A stretch of 64,000 nt of DNA from Merluccius polli (lineage: Eukaryota; Chordata; Actinopteri; Gadiformes; Merlucciidae). A program made the translations under genes and the position numbers. The stretch is from positions 62,001-126,000 of the forward strand of contig JAOPHQ010003984.1 in assembly GCA_030340625.1 (NCBI GenBank). The letters run 5' to 3'. Below, piece after piece: positions 22,053 through 31,678 of this stretch. The stretch's first letter is position 1; the number at the start of each line of letters is the position of its first letter. The notes under the pieces are model-generated. The model ran no database searches. It had not been told where the DNA came from and was given only the letters and a program-made list of their open reading frames with translations.

Positions 22053-24119
22053 ATGTCTGGTTGTTGCGTATACGGTTGTAGGAATCGCTATTCAAAAAAA
22101 GTTTTATAGGATTCCGACCGGATCACGACCATTTCAGAGCAACCGACGGCGTCTGTGGCTGCAGGCGATTAAACGTGTGGACTGGAATGAGGACATAATC
22201 AAAAATGCTCGTGTCTGCAGCGCCCACTTTATATCAGGTAAGGTTATCCATCTAGCTTAGGCTACTCTTTGATTTTACTGGAAAGCCTTGTTTACATTAG
22301 TGATTGTCTGTATGATGTAGAATAATAATCAAATGCAGCTTAAGTTGGATAAACTGGAGTTAGATTTGGCTAGTAGCTTGCTAGGCTAAACAAACGTGTT
22401 TGTTTTATTTTTGTAGGCGAGATGTCATTGGACTGTAGTAGTCCTGATTTTGTGCCATCGGTGTTTACATACACAAAACAAAGCCAGACCCCAGGTGTAA
22501 AGATGGACAGGTAGGATTAAAGTTAACCTCAGTCGTTTTTTGTTTTGTTTGTTTTCGTCTCTTGCATAAGCCATACCTGTCAACCCTGTCACTAACCACG
22601 AATTCCTGCTACAGCTGCTGTTTTGGGACATGTGGATTAGTCTACCTGTAAATTTCTGCTGTTACTGTAGGTACCATAGGAAAAGGAGGAGAGATGACAG
22701 ACCTGGTACTGCAGCAAACCAACGTGTTCCTTCTGAAACTCCAGAACAAGAATGCAGCATGGATCATTGTCCTGGTATGAATATATTTATGAATATATCA
22801 TCTTACAATTAACTGATTGATTGTCAGGGTTCCCACCCTCACCGAAAGAGTCTGAGTGTGTGTGTGTGTGGTGTCCTGCAAGGCCCACTGCTCCAATTCC
22901 TATGTATGTCTTTGTGTGACGTACACACTGGCACCTGGATGGGTCAAACGCAGAGGAAAAATCTCACCCTGGGATCAATAATGTATCTTCTTTTCTGTCA
23001 TGTTTTGAAAATGAATTGGTAAAATTGTGTGAGAAACCCTGGATCGTGAACTTGTTTGCATTGGTTGCAGCACATGCTAATTTTTCACTTTTCTATATTA
23101 AAGCTGAAGAGGACATCCCAGTTCCAAAGATAGACTACGATGATCTGAACCTGAGATACTGTCAACTTCAGGAGGACTATGTCAACCTGCAACAGGAGTT
23201 CGACACACTACGAGCAGAAAATGTAAAGCTGAAAGGGGAGCTACAAAAATCTACATTCTCCTACACCACTGTTAAGTGCAACATTAGTCAATTGATTTTT
23301 CTCACAGGACTGACCTCTGTGGTCTTTGAGTGGCTGATTACAAAAATAATGGGCAGCGTAGAGAGAATTCACAACAAACTTACAGTAGAGGACCACCTAT
23401 TGATTATATTGATGAAATTACGGTTGGGCCTAAGTAATACTGACTTGGCTTATAGATTTCAGGTATCAAAAACCACCATATCAAATATCTTGCGGAGCTG
23501 GGTCCCTGCTATGGCCTTCATCCTCAAGTCACTCATTAAATGGCCAAGTAAGGGTGCAGTACTGAAAAATATGCCAAAAATATTCAAGCGCAACTTTAAA
23601 AGATGCAGGTGCATAATAGATTGCACAGAAATTTTCATAGCTAGACCCAGTAGTCTGACTGCCAGGGCCCAGACATGGTCAAACTATAAACATAACACCA
23701 TTAAATATTTGATCGCCATCACTCCAGCTGGTGCAATTTCATTTCTGTCTCCTGGGTGGGGTGGAAGGGTCTCAGACAAACAGATCACTAATGAGTCAGG
23801 TTTCCTCAAACTTTTGGAGCCTAGGGATGAAGTTTTAGCAGACAGAGGATTTCTCATCAGAGACGAGCTTGCGGCCTACGGTGCAACCCTACGTATCCCT
23901 CATTTCACAAAAGGAAAGAAGCAGCTTTCTGCACAGGAAGTGGACACAGCTAGACAACTTTCTCGTGTGAGGATCCATGTAGAAAGAGTTATTGGTCGGT
24001 GGAAAAACTTTAAGATTATGCAAACTGTTATTCCAGTGTCGCAGGTTAACATACTAGATGATGTTGTTATTGTATGTGGTGCCCTCACAAACCTCTGTAA
24101 GTGTGTTGTTCCCAAATGA
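22053..24119 (+). pseudogene. THAP/DDE transposase of ISL2EU (4 exons, one frameshift)
   Basis: Proposed exons are 22053-22237, 22417-22510, 22671-22774 and 23104-24119, all GT-AG. Exon 1 encodes a C2CH THAP zinc finger (CCVYGC...FYRIP...CSAHFISG) but is frameshifted at the A-run near 22097. The last exon has a short coiled coil (LQEDYVNLQQEFDTLRAENV), an HTH (VSKTTISNILRSW) and a DDE nuclease. Numbering from the open frame at 23016, the catalytic residues are D202 (IDCTEI), D276 (LADRGF) and E323 (HVERVIGRW), so the triad is intact. Such enzymes bind the transposon ends through THAP and cut through the DDE fold. The frameshift would stop normal translation, so I call it a pseudogene with an intact catalytic exon. 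Confidence 0.8.
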
Positions 24120-25700
24120 GTTACACATACACCTATGACATGTAAAGGTATTTTACATTTGTAAAACATGTATTTGGGCTTACTGTTCTTAAAACTCAAT
24201 GCATTTTAATAAACCTCCCCGCATTGGCTGCTACTGGTGTGTAATGGTCCTTTCTCTCCCCCCCCCCCCCCCAGATTATCTCAAACTTTCAGAGTGCAAT
24301 ATCACTTTTATTTGTAATGTTGTTACTAACAGTTTCATTCCATTCAGGTGCCATTTAAAGTGCCATCAAACATTAAGAACATGGGAAGTAGGAGTATGTA
24401 CAATATATTAGAATCAAACTGTTTATGTATGTTGTAAACAATAATAATTTTAGGTCTAAATTATCTATGGATACATACATTGAATTCAAGAATAACAATT
24501 TAAATATCGTGTTGCACTAAAGTGCATAGACACAGCAGTCAATAACAACATAAAATGTAAAGAAAAGGCTGCTGATGAATTCATTGTTTCAATACCTCAA
24601 TATGGATGACTATTGGTGCTTTCACAAAACATTTACACAATGGGATGTTTGATCTATAATAGGTAGTACTGTAGATGGTCAGAACATCAACTTTTATCTA
24701 ACTTTAAAAAACAGGGAAAAACATTCCATAACCAACATCTAACACCATATCTGGTCTTCTATCACAATACAATACATGGTAACACTTTACATTAAGTAGA
24801 CACTCATCAGCATTAATTGATACTTAACTAATGCTGAGTTCATCCTGAGTTAATGTAGAACTCATGTAAGACTCATGGAGGACTCAGCCATGGATGAATG
24901 GTTACTCCATCAGTAACTAATCAGAAGTCAGTCTTAATTACAGAGTATTTAATGATAAATGCTTACCTAAGTCATATATTACAGATTAACTCAGACATGT
25001 TTCTTAAAATTAATTAATACTATTAATTCATTCATTAATTACTAAAACAACGTGAATTTAATGTCCCATTAGTCACAACCTCCATTCCACAGTACTATTT
25101 GAACGGGTATCTGTTTATTGGGATAGGAACATTTCTACAGGATTCTTTGCAATCCAGGAGACAGACATGTGGCCATGTAGCTTTTGCTTCCAGTAGAAGT
25201 GATGGATGTAAATTGCTCGGATTCAGATTCATATTGGCAGTCCAAATATTATGACATATTCACTGTGAAACTTTCCCACATTAATCAAGCATACGTGTTT
25301 ATGTGTGGCCTTTCAGGTAGTATCAACAGATATAACCACAACCAGAAGTTAATTAATAATTAATTAATAGTTATGTGTCCCGCTAGGTAAAGTCACAACA
25401 TAAAGATATAACAGTTTTGTACTGATTGTATAGCTGTCACTACAGTCTTTCAGAGAAATTATGCTCTTTACCTGTCTTAGTTAATCATTAAGTAAGGATT
25501 TGCAAAAATATCATAATGTTGTGACTTTACTAAGCGGGACAGATAACACTCAACTAACCATTATTGACAATAGTTTTTCATATTACCATATTAAAATGAA
25601 ATCATGAATTGTACCTGTGTAACTTAGTCATTAGGTAATGAATTGCAAATATATCTTTATGTTGTGACTTTACCTAGCGGTAAAGTCACGCTGTCCCGCT
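24120..25700. other. Inter-gene region of the ISL2EU element, holding MITE remnants
   Basis: In a complete ISL2EU element the body of the second gene should occupy part of this stretch, but no YqaJ nuclease motifs are readable. TGGTAACACTTTACATTAAG at 24777 resembles the common terminus of fish DNA transposons, followed by a non-coding, repetitive ACTCA/TTAATTAA-rich sequence. A fold-back element lies at 25379-25680. A C-run is at 24259-24274. Confidence 0.5.
25379..25680. mobile_element. Fold-back MITE with about 30-bp inverted ends
   Basis: CCGCTAGGTAAAGTCACAAC... at the left is matched by the inverted ...GTTGTGACTTTACCTAGCGG at the right (about 30 bases including ATAAAGATAT). Two further inverted copies of the GTGACTTTAC...AGCGGGAC block lie at about 25520-25541 and 25685-25715, so the right end is partly duplicated. 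No coding sequence. Confidence 0.65.
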
Positions 25701-26081
25701 TTACCTAGCGGGACAAAGAGAAGCATTGTGTGCTTGTCTTTGACTGGGGAGAATTTCTGCTCTTAAAACACAAAACTCTGAGTCTATGTCGTGGTATTTG
25801 ACGTCCTGTACATGACCACAGACAACGTATTGATAAGCATCCAGTGACTTATACGCTCGCAATTTCTCTCTGGTGTACACGCTTGGTTTCTCTATTAAAT
25901 AAGTATATATATCCGGCCACTGTATATTTGGCCACTTTATAACGTCTTCAACCCAATTATCAATAAAACACGGATCTGGAAGTCGGACACCATTTGTCAA
26001 AGTTAACTTGTTTAGGTAACTTTCACGATCTTTACTTGACAATCCCCTTGCGTAGCTTGACAAACTGTTTACCTCCGCCAT
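25701..26081 (-). pseudogene. N-terminal fragment of the YqaJ-type second protein of ISL2EU
   Basis: A 126-codon frame begins MAEVNSLSSYARGLS and includes LRAYKSLDAYQYVVCGHVQD. The LxAYKSLxAYxxxxCGxVxD pattern is characteristic of the first segment of the large SWIM/YqaJ-recombinase proteins encoded by ISL2EU-type elements and their genomic relatives (from knowledge of the family, not a search). The ATG sits only 2 bases inside the subterminal inverted repeat, so the transposon end would serve as its promoter. The SWIM and YqaJ nuclease domains are absent, so it is truncated. Confidence 0.65.
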
Positions 26082-26162
26082 ACTTCCGTTGCCAAAATGC
26101 GCGCGCAGACGTTCTACGTCATCATTGTGTACAAACAGAAAAAGGGTCTATAGCAGCAGTAT

Positions 26163-27020
26163 CAGAGCCCGTCTACGGAGAGCCTGTCCACTCCCTATTA
26201 AGTCCCATTGTACCGAATTCTGGTTGCAGTTCCACCAGAGCTCCACTGGGGGCGATCGCCCGTGAGTGCAGAATGAATGGGAGCAGATGGAGCTACACGG
26301 CTAAATGTGTCTCTTTCACCTGATTCTCATTGAAAAAACTCCGATTTGATTGTAGTTCTTACAAGTTCAACATAGGTTATAGATCGAAAGTTGAATGAAC
26401 GAGTACTTATGTCCTTTCGATTTCTTACAGGACGTGTTGTTATTGCCCATAACACGCTAGCATTCTGCTAATGAACGCTGATTGGTCAGTGAAGGACTGA
26501 TTACGACCAGAGATCTGCTTGATGGCATCTTGGCATCCGAAGCGGGACCAGAACGTTATGGTGGACAATTTCGCCCAAGTTCTTTTTTTTTTAACACAGC
26601 AACTTCTTTTGGTTGCTGGCACTTTTATCTGCGTATCGTTATGTATGTACTGCTGTGTTATCGATGCCTTGAGGGAAAGGGAGAGGCTTGTCGTAAAGCA
26701 GTATCTCTGGTCGTAAGATGAGTATGACGTCATTGACATTTTAAAATACTTTTTTAAAGCAAATAAGTGACTCTAAAAAATCTAACACCCAGCAATGTGT
26801 AATTTCTTTGCATCCCCTTTCGAAAGCAACATTCAAATTACTAGACAAAAAATTATATCCTGAGAAAAGTGGAGTTTGAGGGGTATAGCTCCATAGACCG
26901 CCATTCATTCTGCACTCACCATGTGAGCGCCCTCACATGGAACCAGAGGGGAACTGCAACAGTTCAGAAACCCGGAAGTAAACCGAGAGTGGAACTTCTC
27001 TCCTTATTAGACATTCTCTG
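26163..27020 (+). mobile_element. Non-autonomous hAT element, copy 3
   Basis: It is about 99% alike copy 1 by eye, with a few substitutions, one T-run length change and a 14-base GAAAGCAACATTCA-type difference near 26820. The termini are CAGAG...CTCTG. The flanks share GCAGTAT (26156-26162 and 27021-27027), consistent with a target duplication of 7-8 bp in the gypsy LTR. It is the insertion sitting directly in the LTR. Confidence 0.85.
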
Positions 27021-27151
27021 GCAGTATTCAACTGAACAACGTCACACAAGATGCGCTGAGTGTAAGTGCGCGGTCACGCCCCTAGGACCCTACAAACATT
27101 CTAAGGTGCCTCTGGCACGCCTGACCTTAACACATTAAGCCAAATGTTACA
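27021..27151 (-). repeat. Gypsy B 3' LTR, segment proximal to the polypurine tract
   Basis: This is identical to 31238-31368 of the intact LTR and ends AAATGTTACA. Immediately inside it, the minus strand reads AAAGAGGGGGA, the polypurine tract. Confidence 0.95.
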
Positions 27152-27524
27152 TCCCCCTCTTTATGAAAGAATGACAGTTAAGTGGATTAGAATAAATCAT
27201 GAGAACTACAACAAATAGTTGACTAACAGTTTTAGTGTCCCGGTATCATGTAAAGCATACAGTCATTACTTTAACAGACTAGTATGTTCAGAATCATTTC
27301 AAATCATGTGATTAAAACAGTGTGTTAAACAGATTAAAACAGTATGTATCATGAACATCTTTTTCTTTTTTCATTTTTTTTTTTCAGTTATCACCATTAC
27401 CATAAACTCTTGCTTCAACATTACCATGAACATTTTTATTTTTTTTTTTGACATAGGGCAGCGATCCGCCTACACCCTTTACAATTCACAGATTCAGGAC
27501 AGATCGTGTCTTGACCTCTCGTCC

Positions 27525-30500
27525 TCATTTTGTGCGGTATGACTGTGTGTTTGACATTTCTGGAGTGTGTGAGTCAGGTAAGTATGGTGTTTCTTCATGT
27601 GTGCATTCTGTAAGTGGGTGTGATGTTTCCTCTTGTGTGTGCTCTCTAGGTAGGTATGGTGTTGATGTTTGCTGTTGTTGAATGTTTTGTTCTTGGAGCT
27701 CAGTGTCACCTGAGCTACCTCTTTCAGACCAGCTCTCCTTGGTGGTCCGAAGGTGTCTGCGGTTTCGGCGATACACCTGACCCTCCTGGGTGCGAAGGAT
27801 GTATGACCGTTGTGTGTTGAACGGCTGGACAACGACTGCCGGCCTCCAGCGGCCCTGTTCCTGGAGCCTGATGGACTGTCCGATGTGCAGCGGTGGTAGC
27901 GGTCTGGAAAGTCTATCATAGTACTTCTTTTGATGCTGTTGCCTCTGCTGTCGTTTTGCATATCCATCCCTGTAGCTAACAACTTCTGGCTGCAGCTGCC
28001 TGTTTGTGCTTGGCAAGACTGACCTGAGCCTGCGACTCATCAGCAGTTGTGCAGGAGACTTGAAGTTGTCCACCGGCGTGTTGCGGTATTCCAGGAGACC
28101 GAGGTAGGGGTCTCGTCCATCTGATTTAGCTTTCTCCATGAGTGCTTTTGCTGTCTTCACAGTCCTCTCCGCAAGACCATTAGCCTGTGGGTAATGCGGA
28201 CTGGACGTGACGTGTTCGAATTCCCAAGACTGAGCAAATGCCTCAAACTCTTTTGCTGCATATTGGGGGCCATTGTCTGAGACGACAGTCTCCGGGATGC
28301 CATTCATTTCGGATAGCTCGTCACGGTGATTCCAAAACTCTCTCACGCTGAAAGGGCAGTTCTTTCGGTCACCAGGCCACCCATCTTGAATAATTTTCCT
28401 TAGCACTGTGAGTTGTTCGTCCCTTTCTGTTTCTTTTTGGATCTCAGACAGTCTGTGATGACTCACCGGCATGTTGCTGAACACGGTATGCACCTGTACG
28501 TCCATGCCTTCGCTCAGGCTGTTGTCAGTAGCGGCAAGTGATTTTCTCGACAGTGTGTCGGCTACGGGTATGTCCTTGCCAGGACGGTGAGTGATGGTGA
28601 AACTGTATTTCTGCAGTTGGAGGATCATTCTTTGTAGCCTTGGCGGTGCTGCAGCTAGTGGCTTCCTCATGATCGACTCCAAGGGCTTGTGGTCTGACTC
28701 CACATGGACGTGACGACCGTAGGCGTATTGGTGGAAACGTTTCAGACCGAACAGAATTGCAAACATCTCTTTCTCGATTTGGGCATAATTTACTTCCGTC
28801 TCAGTGAGAGACCTGGATGCATAACTGACTGGCCTACCTTCTTGAAGCAATACAGCACCTAGGCCATATTTAGATGCGTCTACTTGCAAGCTAAGCTCTT
28901 TGTCAGGATCAAAGTAGGCGAGGACTGGTCCTGGTTCCCTGGTGATGACGTCTTTCATCTTTTGGAACGCAGCGTCGTGTTGGCTGTCCCACAGGAATTC
29001 GCTGGACTGTTTGAGCAGGTGGCGCATCGGTGCGTTGATTTCTGATAATCCAAGTGCGAACTTTGCCGGATAATTCACCATACCCAGCACTGTTTCCAGC
29101 TCGGCACGGTTTCTCGGGGGCTCCATCATCTTGATGGCGTTGACTTTGGCTGGATCTGGCTTGATGCCTTCCTGTGAGAGACAGTGACCGAAGTAGCTGA
29201 CTTCAGTAGCACCTATGACGCTTTTCTCTGGGTTGAGCCGGACTCCTTTCTCACGAGACCTTTGGAGCATGGCACTCAAGTTTCTGTCGTGAGCGTCCTG
29301 GGTTGCACCATAGACAAGGACATCATCAACGATAGCCACTACGCCCTCGAGGCCCTGGTAGGTCTCATCAATTTTGCGCTGGAATTCGTCTTGGGCCGAT
29401 ATTAGCCCGAAAGGAAGCCTCAGAAAACGATATTGCCCGAATGGCGTGTTAAACGTTGTGAGCTTGGACGATGCTGTGGTGAGCTTGATTGCCCAGTACC
29501 CTGAACGTGCATCCAAGACACTGAAGTACTTAGCCCCTGCCAGCTTATGTGTGATATCTTCAAGTGTGGGCAGCGGGTAGTGTGGCCTTTTAATGGCTTT
29601 GTTTAAGTCCCTAGGGTCGAGGCAGACCCTTAGCTTTCCTGTGCGTGGCTTCTCTACCACTACAAATGAGTTGACCCACTCAGACGGCTCCGTTACCTTG
29701 GCGATGATTCTTGTGTCCTCCATGTGCTGCAGTTCCTTCTGTAGGCGACTGCGTAGCGCTATGGGAACTCTTCTCGGCGGGCAAACGACAGGTGTTGCTG
29801 CTGGGTCGAGGTGAATGGTGCACTCTCCAGGGAAAAGCCCAATTCCTTGGAAGACGTCCGAAAACTTCTCTAATATGGATTTTTGATCCACTTCAGCAGT
29901 CACGGACAGCACTAGCTTAATTAAGTCTAAATCTAGACATGCATTTAAGCCCAGGACCGGCGGGGCCTTTGTATCGACTATGTAAAAGTCCAATGTCATG
30001 TCACGCTCTTTGTATGCACTGTTTATTTTGCACATGCCTTTAACGGCAAGTTGCTGTCCTCCATACCCTGTCAGCATGCGTGTTGTGGGCTGTAGTTGCA
30101 GCCTACGTGTCTCGTGCAACTGGTGGTACAGGCTCAGGGGTATTACGTTAACTTGTGCACCAGTGTCTAACTTAAATTTAGTAACTGTGCCTTGTTTCCC
30201 CAGTTTAATATCGGCAAACGCCTGCTCAGAGTCTGACATGTGTCCACGCTTAGTAATTGCATCAATAAACAGTTCATCTGTCTCACCGTTTTCGTCGTGG
30301 CTCACTGCATGAACGGATCTCCTGCTTGTGGATTTGCATACTTTCGCAAAATGGTTCAATTTGCCACATTTAGCACATTGCTTGCCTCTAGCAGGACAGT
30401 GTTCATTGTCTCTATGTGCTCGTCCACCACAATATCCACAGTTCTTGCCGTACGCTTTTCCTGTCCCAGCTGGCTTCCAATCTCTGCCCTCTTTGTCCGG

Positions 30501-31133
30501 TTTGCGAGCTCCTCTCGATGCCTCTCTGGCTGTGTGCTGCTGCTGTCTGTGAACAGCGTGCACGACCTGCTCACGCGCGTAGCTCGTGGCGCCATTTCCA
30601 ATAGAGCGCGTGTGCAATAATGCTAATTCGTGTGACCTAGCAATATCCATAGTTTTATCAAGCGTTAAATCCGAGCCTACACTCAAAAGCTTTTCTCTGA
30701 CTTTGGCCGATTGTATGCCGAATACAATGCGATCTCTGACCATTTCGTCCTCGTTTGCATAAGCACAGTCTTTCACCAGTAATTTCAACTCTGTGGCGAA
30801 TTGTTCGAGGGTTTCGTTAGCACCTTGAACTTTCTCATGAAACTTATAGCGGGAGAATATGGTATTCTTTTTAGGCAATACGTACGCTTCGTAACGCTCG
30901 TAGTATGTTTTAAGCTCTCTTGCATCATCTGCTGTCAATGTCCAAGTATTATAAATGTCTCTTCCCTTCTCACCAACCCAAAGAAGTAGGTAGCTGCATT
31001 TCTCCGCTTGGTTCTTGCTCCGAAACGGTCCCGAAAACATGAGTTCCACATGCTGCTTAAACTTCTTCCACTCTCCTGGCAAATTCTGCGATTCCCAGTT
31101 TATTTTCGGCGAAGGTACTCCAGCGACGTCCAT
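27525..31133 (-). CDS. Gypsy B gag-pol polyprotein (1202 codons), integrase core partly deleted in frame
   Basis: This is one uninterrupted frame. Gag occupies roughly residues 1-300 with two zinc knuckles near 231-268 (CGYCGGRAHRDNEHC, CAKCGKLNHFAKVC). Protease has DTG with D323. RT follows with VDD near 602, then RNase H from about 745 (LQVDASKYGLGAVLL) to VADTLSRKS. The integrase is incomplete: after NHRDELSEMNG the frame jumps to IPETVVSDNGPQY, so the HHCC finger and the first catalytic aspartate are gone, while D953 and E989 (35 residues between) and the C-terminal region remain. Deletion of roughly 150 residues kept the frame. The product should still have gag, protease and RT but cannot integrate by itself. 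It is transposon coding sequence, not a host gene. Confidence 0.88.
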   Translation of the reverse strand: MDVAGVPSPKINWESQNLPGEWKKFKQHVELMFSGPFRSKNQAEKCSYLLLWVGEKGRDIYNTWTLTADDARELKTYYERYEAYVLPKKNTIFSRYKFHEKVQGANETLEQFATELKLLVKDCAYANEDEMVRDRIVFGIQSAKVREKLLSVGSDLTLDKTMDIARSHELALLHTRSIGNGATSYAREQVVHAVHRQQQHTAREASRGARKPDKEGRDWKPAGTGKAYGKNCGYCGGRAHRDNEHCPARGKQCAKCGKLNHFAKVCKSTSRRSVHAVSHDENGETDELFIDAITKRGHMSDSEQAFADIKLGKQGTVTKFKLDTGAQVNVIPLSLYHQLHETRRLQLQPTTRMLTGYGGQQLAVKGMCKINSAYKERDMTLDFYIVDTKAPPVLGLNACLDLDLIKLVLSVTAEVDQKSILEKFSDVFQGIGLFPGECTIHLDPAATPVVCPPRRVPIALRSRLQKELQHMEDTRIIAKVTEPSEWVNSFVVVEKPRTGKLRVCLDPRDLNKAIKRPHYPLPTLEDITHKLAGAKYFSVLDARSGYWAIKLTTASSKLTTFNTPFGQYRFLRLPFGLISAQDEFQRKIDETYQGLEGVVAIVDDVLVYGATQDAHDRNLSAMLQRSREKGVRLNPEKSVIGATEVSYFGHCLSQEGIKPDPAKVNAIKMMEPPRNRAELETVLGMVNYPAKFALGLSEINAPMRHLLKQSSEFLWDSQHDAAFQKMKDVITREPGPVLAYFDPDKELSLQVDASKYGLGAVLLQEGRPVSYASRSLTETEVNYAQIEKEMFAILFGLKRFHQYAYGRHVHVESDHKPLESIMRKPLAAAPPRLQRMILQLQKYSFTITHRPGKDIPVADTLSRKSLAATDNSLSEGMDVQVHTVFSNMPVSHHRLSEIQKETERDEQLTVLRKIIQDGWPGDRKNCPFSVREFWNHRDELSEMNGIPETVVSDNGPQYAAKEFEAFAQSWEFEHVTSSPHYPQANGLAERTVKTAKALMEKAKSDGRDPYLGLLEYRNTPVDNFKSPAQLLMSRRLRSVLPSTNRQLQPEVVSYRDGYAKRQQRQQHQKKYYDRLSRPLPPLHIGQSIRLQEQGRWRPAVVVQPFNTQRSYILRTQEGQVYRRNRRHLRTTKESWSERGSSGDTELQEQNIQQQQTSTPYLPREHTQEETSHPLTECTHEETPYLPDSHTPEMSNTQSYRTK

Positions 31134-31150
31134 CCTCTATTCTGACACCA

Positions 31151-31368
31151 TGTCGTGTTCCACACTTTGTAGAAGCAATTTAATACAGAGAGGACTTGAG
31201 ATCTGAGCTCGTTTATTAACGGTTTACATATAGGCAGGCAGTATTCAACTGAACAACGTCACACAAGATGCGCTGAGTGTAAGTGCGCGGTCACGCCCCT
31301 AGGACCCTACAAACATTCTAAGGTGCCTCTGGCACGCCTGACCTTAACACATTAAGCCAAATGTTACA
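31151..31368 (-). repeat. Gypsy B 5' LTR, intact (218 bp)
   Basis: In plus-strand orientation it runs TGTCGTGTTCC...AAATGTTACA, flanked by ACCGT at 31369-31373. Below it the minus strand begins TGGTGTCAGAATAG, a typical position and TGG start for a primer-binding site. Confidence 0.93.
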
Positions 31369-31678
31369 ACCGTGTCGTGGGAAAGAAGGTTTTGCGCAGT
31401 GGGTCTCTGCAAGACAGTCCCTTGCCTGTTTACAAGAGGAAGCCTTTAGCCACACATTGTTCTCCATCGAGGTTAGGCCCACTTAAGGGCCCTTTTACAC
31501 GACAACGCTCCCGGGTGAAACCTACAAAATATTTTATCAGATGTGCCTTTCGTTTAGATGGCGACGGTGTTTTTGGGGCTTGAAAACGCAAAAAAATGAA
31601 CCCACCCTCCAGAGTGGAAATCTTAAAAACGCTCCACCGTCGCATTCCCGTCTCAAGGGTTGAAACCATAGACATAAT

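Larger units (their letters stand above)
21909..26149 (+). mobile_element. ISL2EU-type DNA transposon (4.2 kb), defective
   Basis: The termini AGACCCTTTT and AAAAGGGTCT are followed inward by a 24-bp subterminal inverted repeat (21942-21965 and 26083-26106). Two convergent genes fit the ISL2EU plan: a THAP plus DDE transposase on the plus strand (22053-24119) and the start of a YqaJ-type protein on the minus strand (25701-26081). Compared with the intact LTR, the element entered TATAG with a 2-bp (AT) or 4-bp duplication, depending on how the end is drawn. The THAP exon has a frameshift and most of the second gene is missing. Confidence 0.82.
19618..31368 (-). mobile_element. Ty3/gypsy LTR retrotransposon B with nested transposons in its 3' LTR
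   Basis: The element runs on the minus strand: 5' LTR at 31151-31368, PBS region just below 31151, a gag-pol frame at 27525-31133, polypurine tract near 27152-27163 and 3' LTR at 19618-27151. The 3' LTR is interrupted by about 7.3 kb of DNA transposons (19701-27020). A 5-bp target duplication ACCGT is intact at 19613-19617 and 31369-31373. The two LTRs match 83/83 bases in one segment (19618-19700 versus 31151-31233) and 131/131 in the other (27021-27151 versus 31238-31368). The insertion is therefore very young, and the nested insertions are younger still. Confidence 0.93.

Noticed and set aside
31377..31583. Plus-strand open frame beginning MGKKVLRSGSLQDSPL, considered as a gene.
   Set aside because: It spans the gypsy B flank and a MITE end and has no recognisable domain; chance frame.
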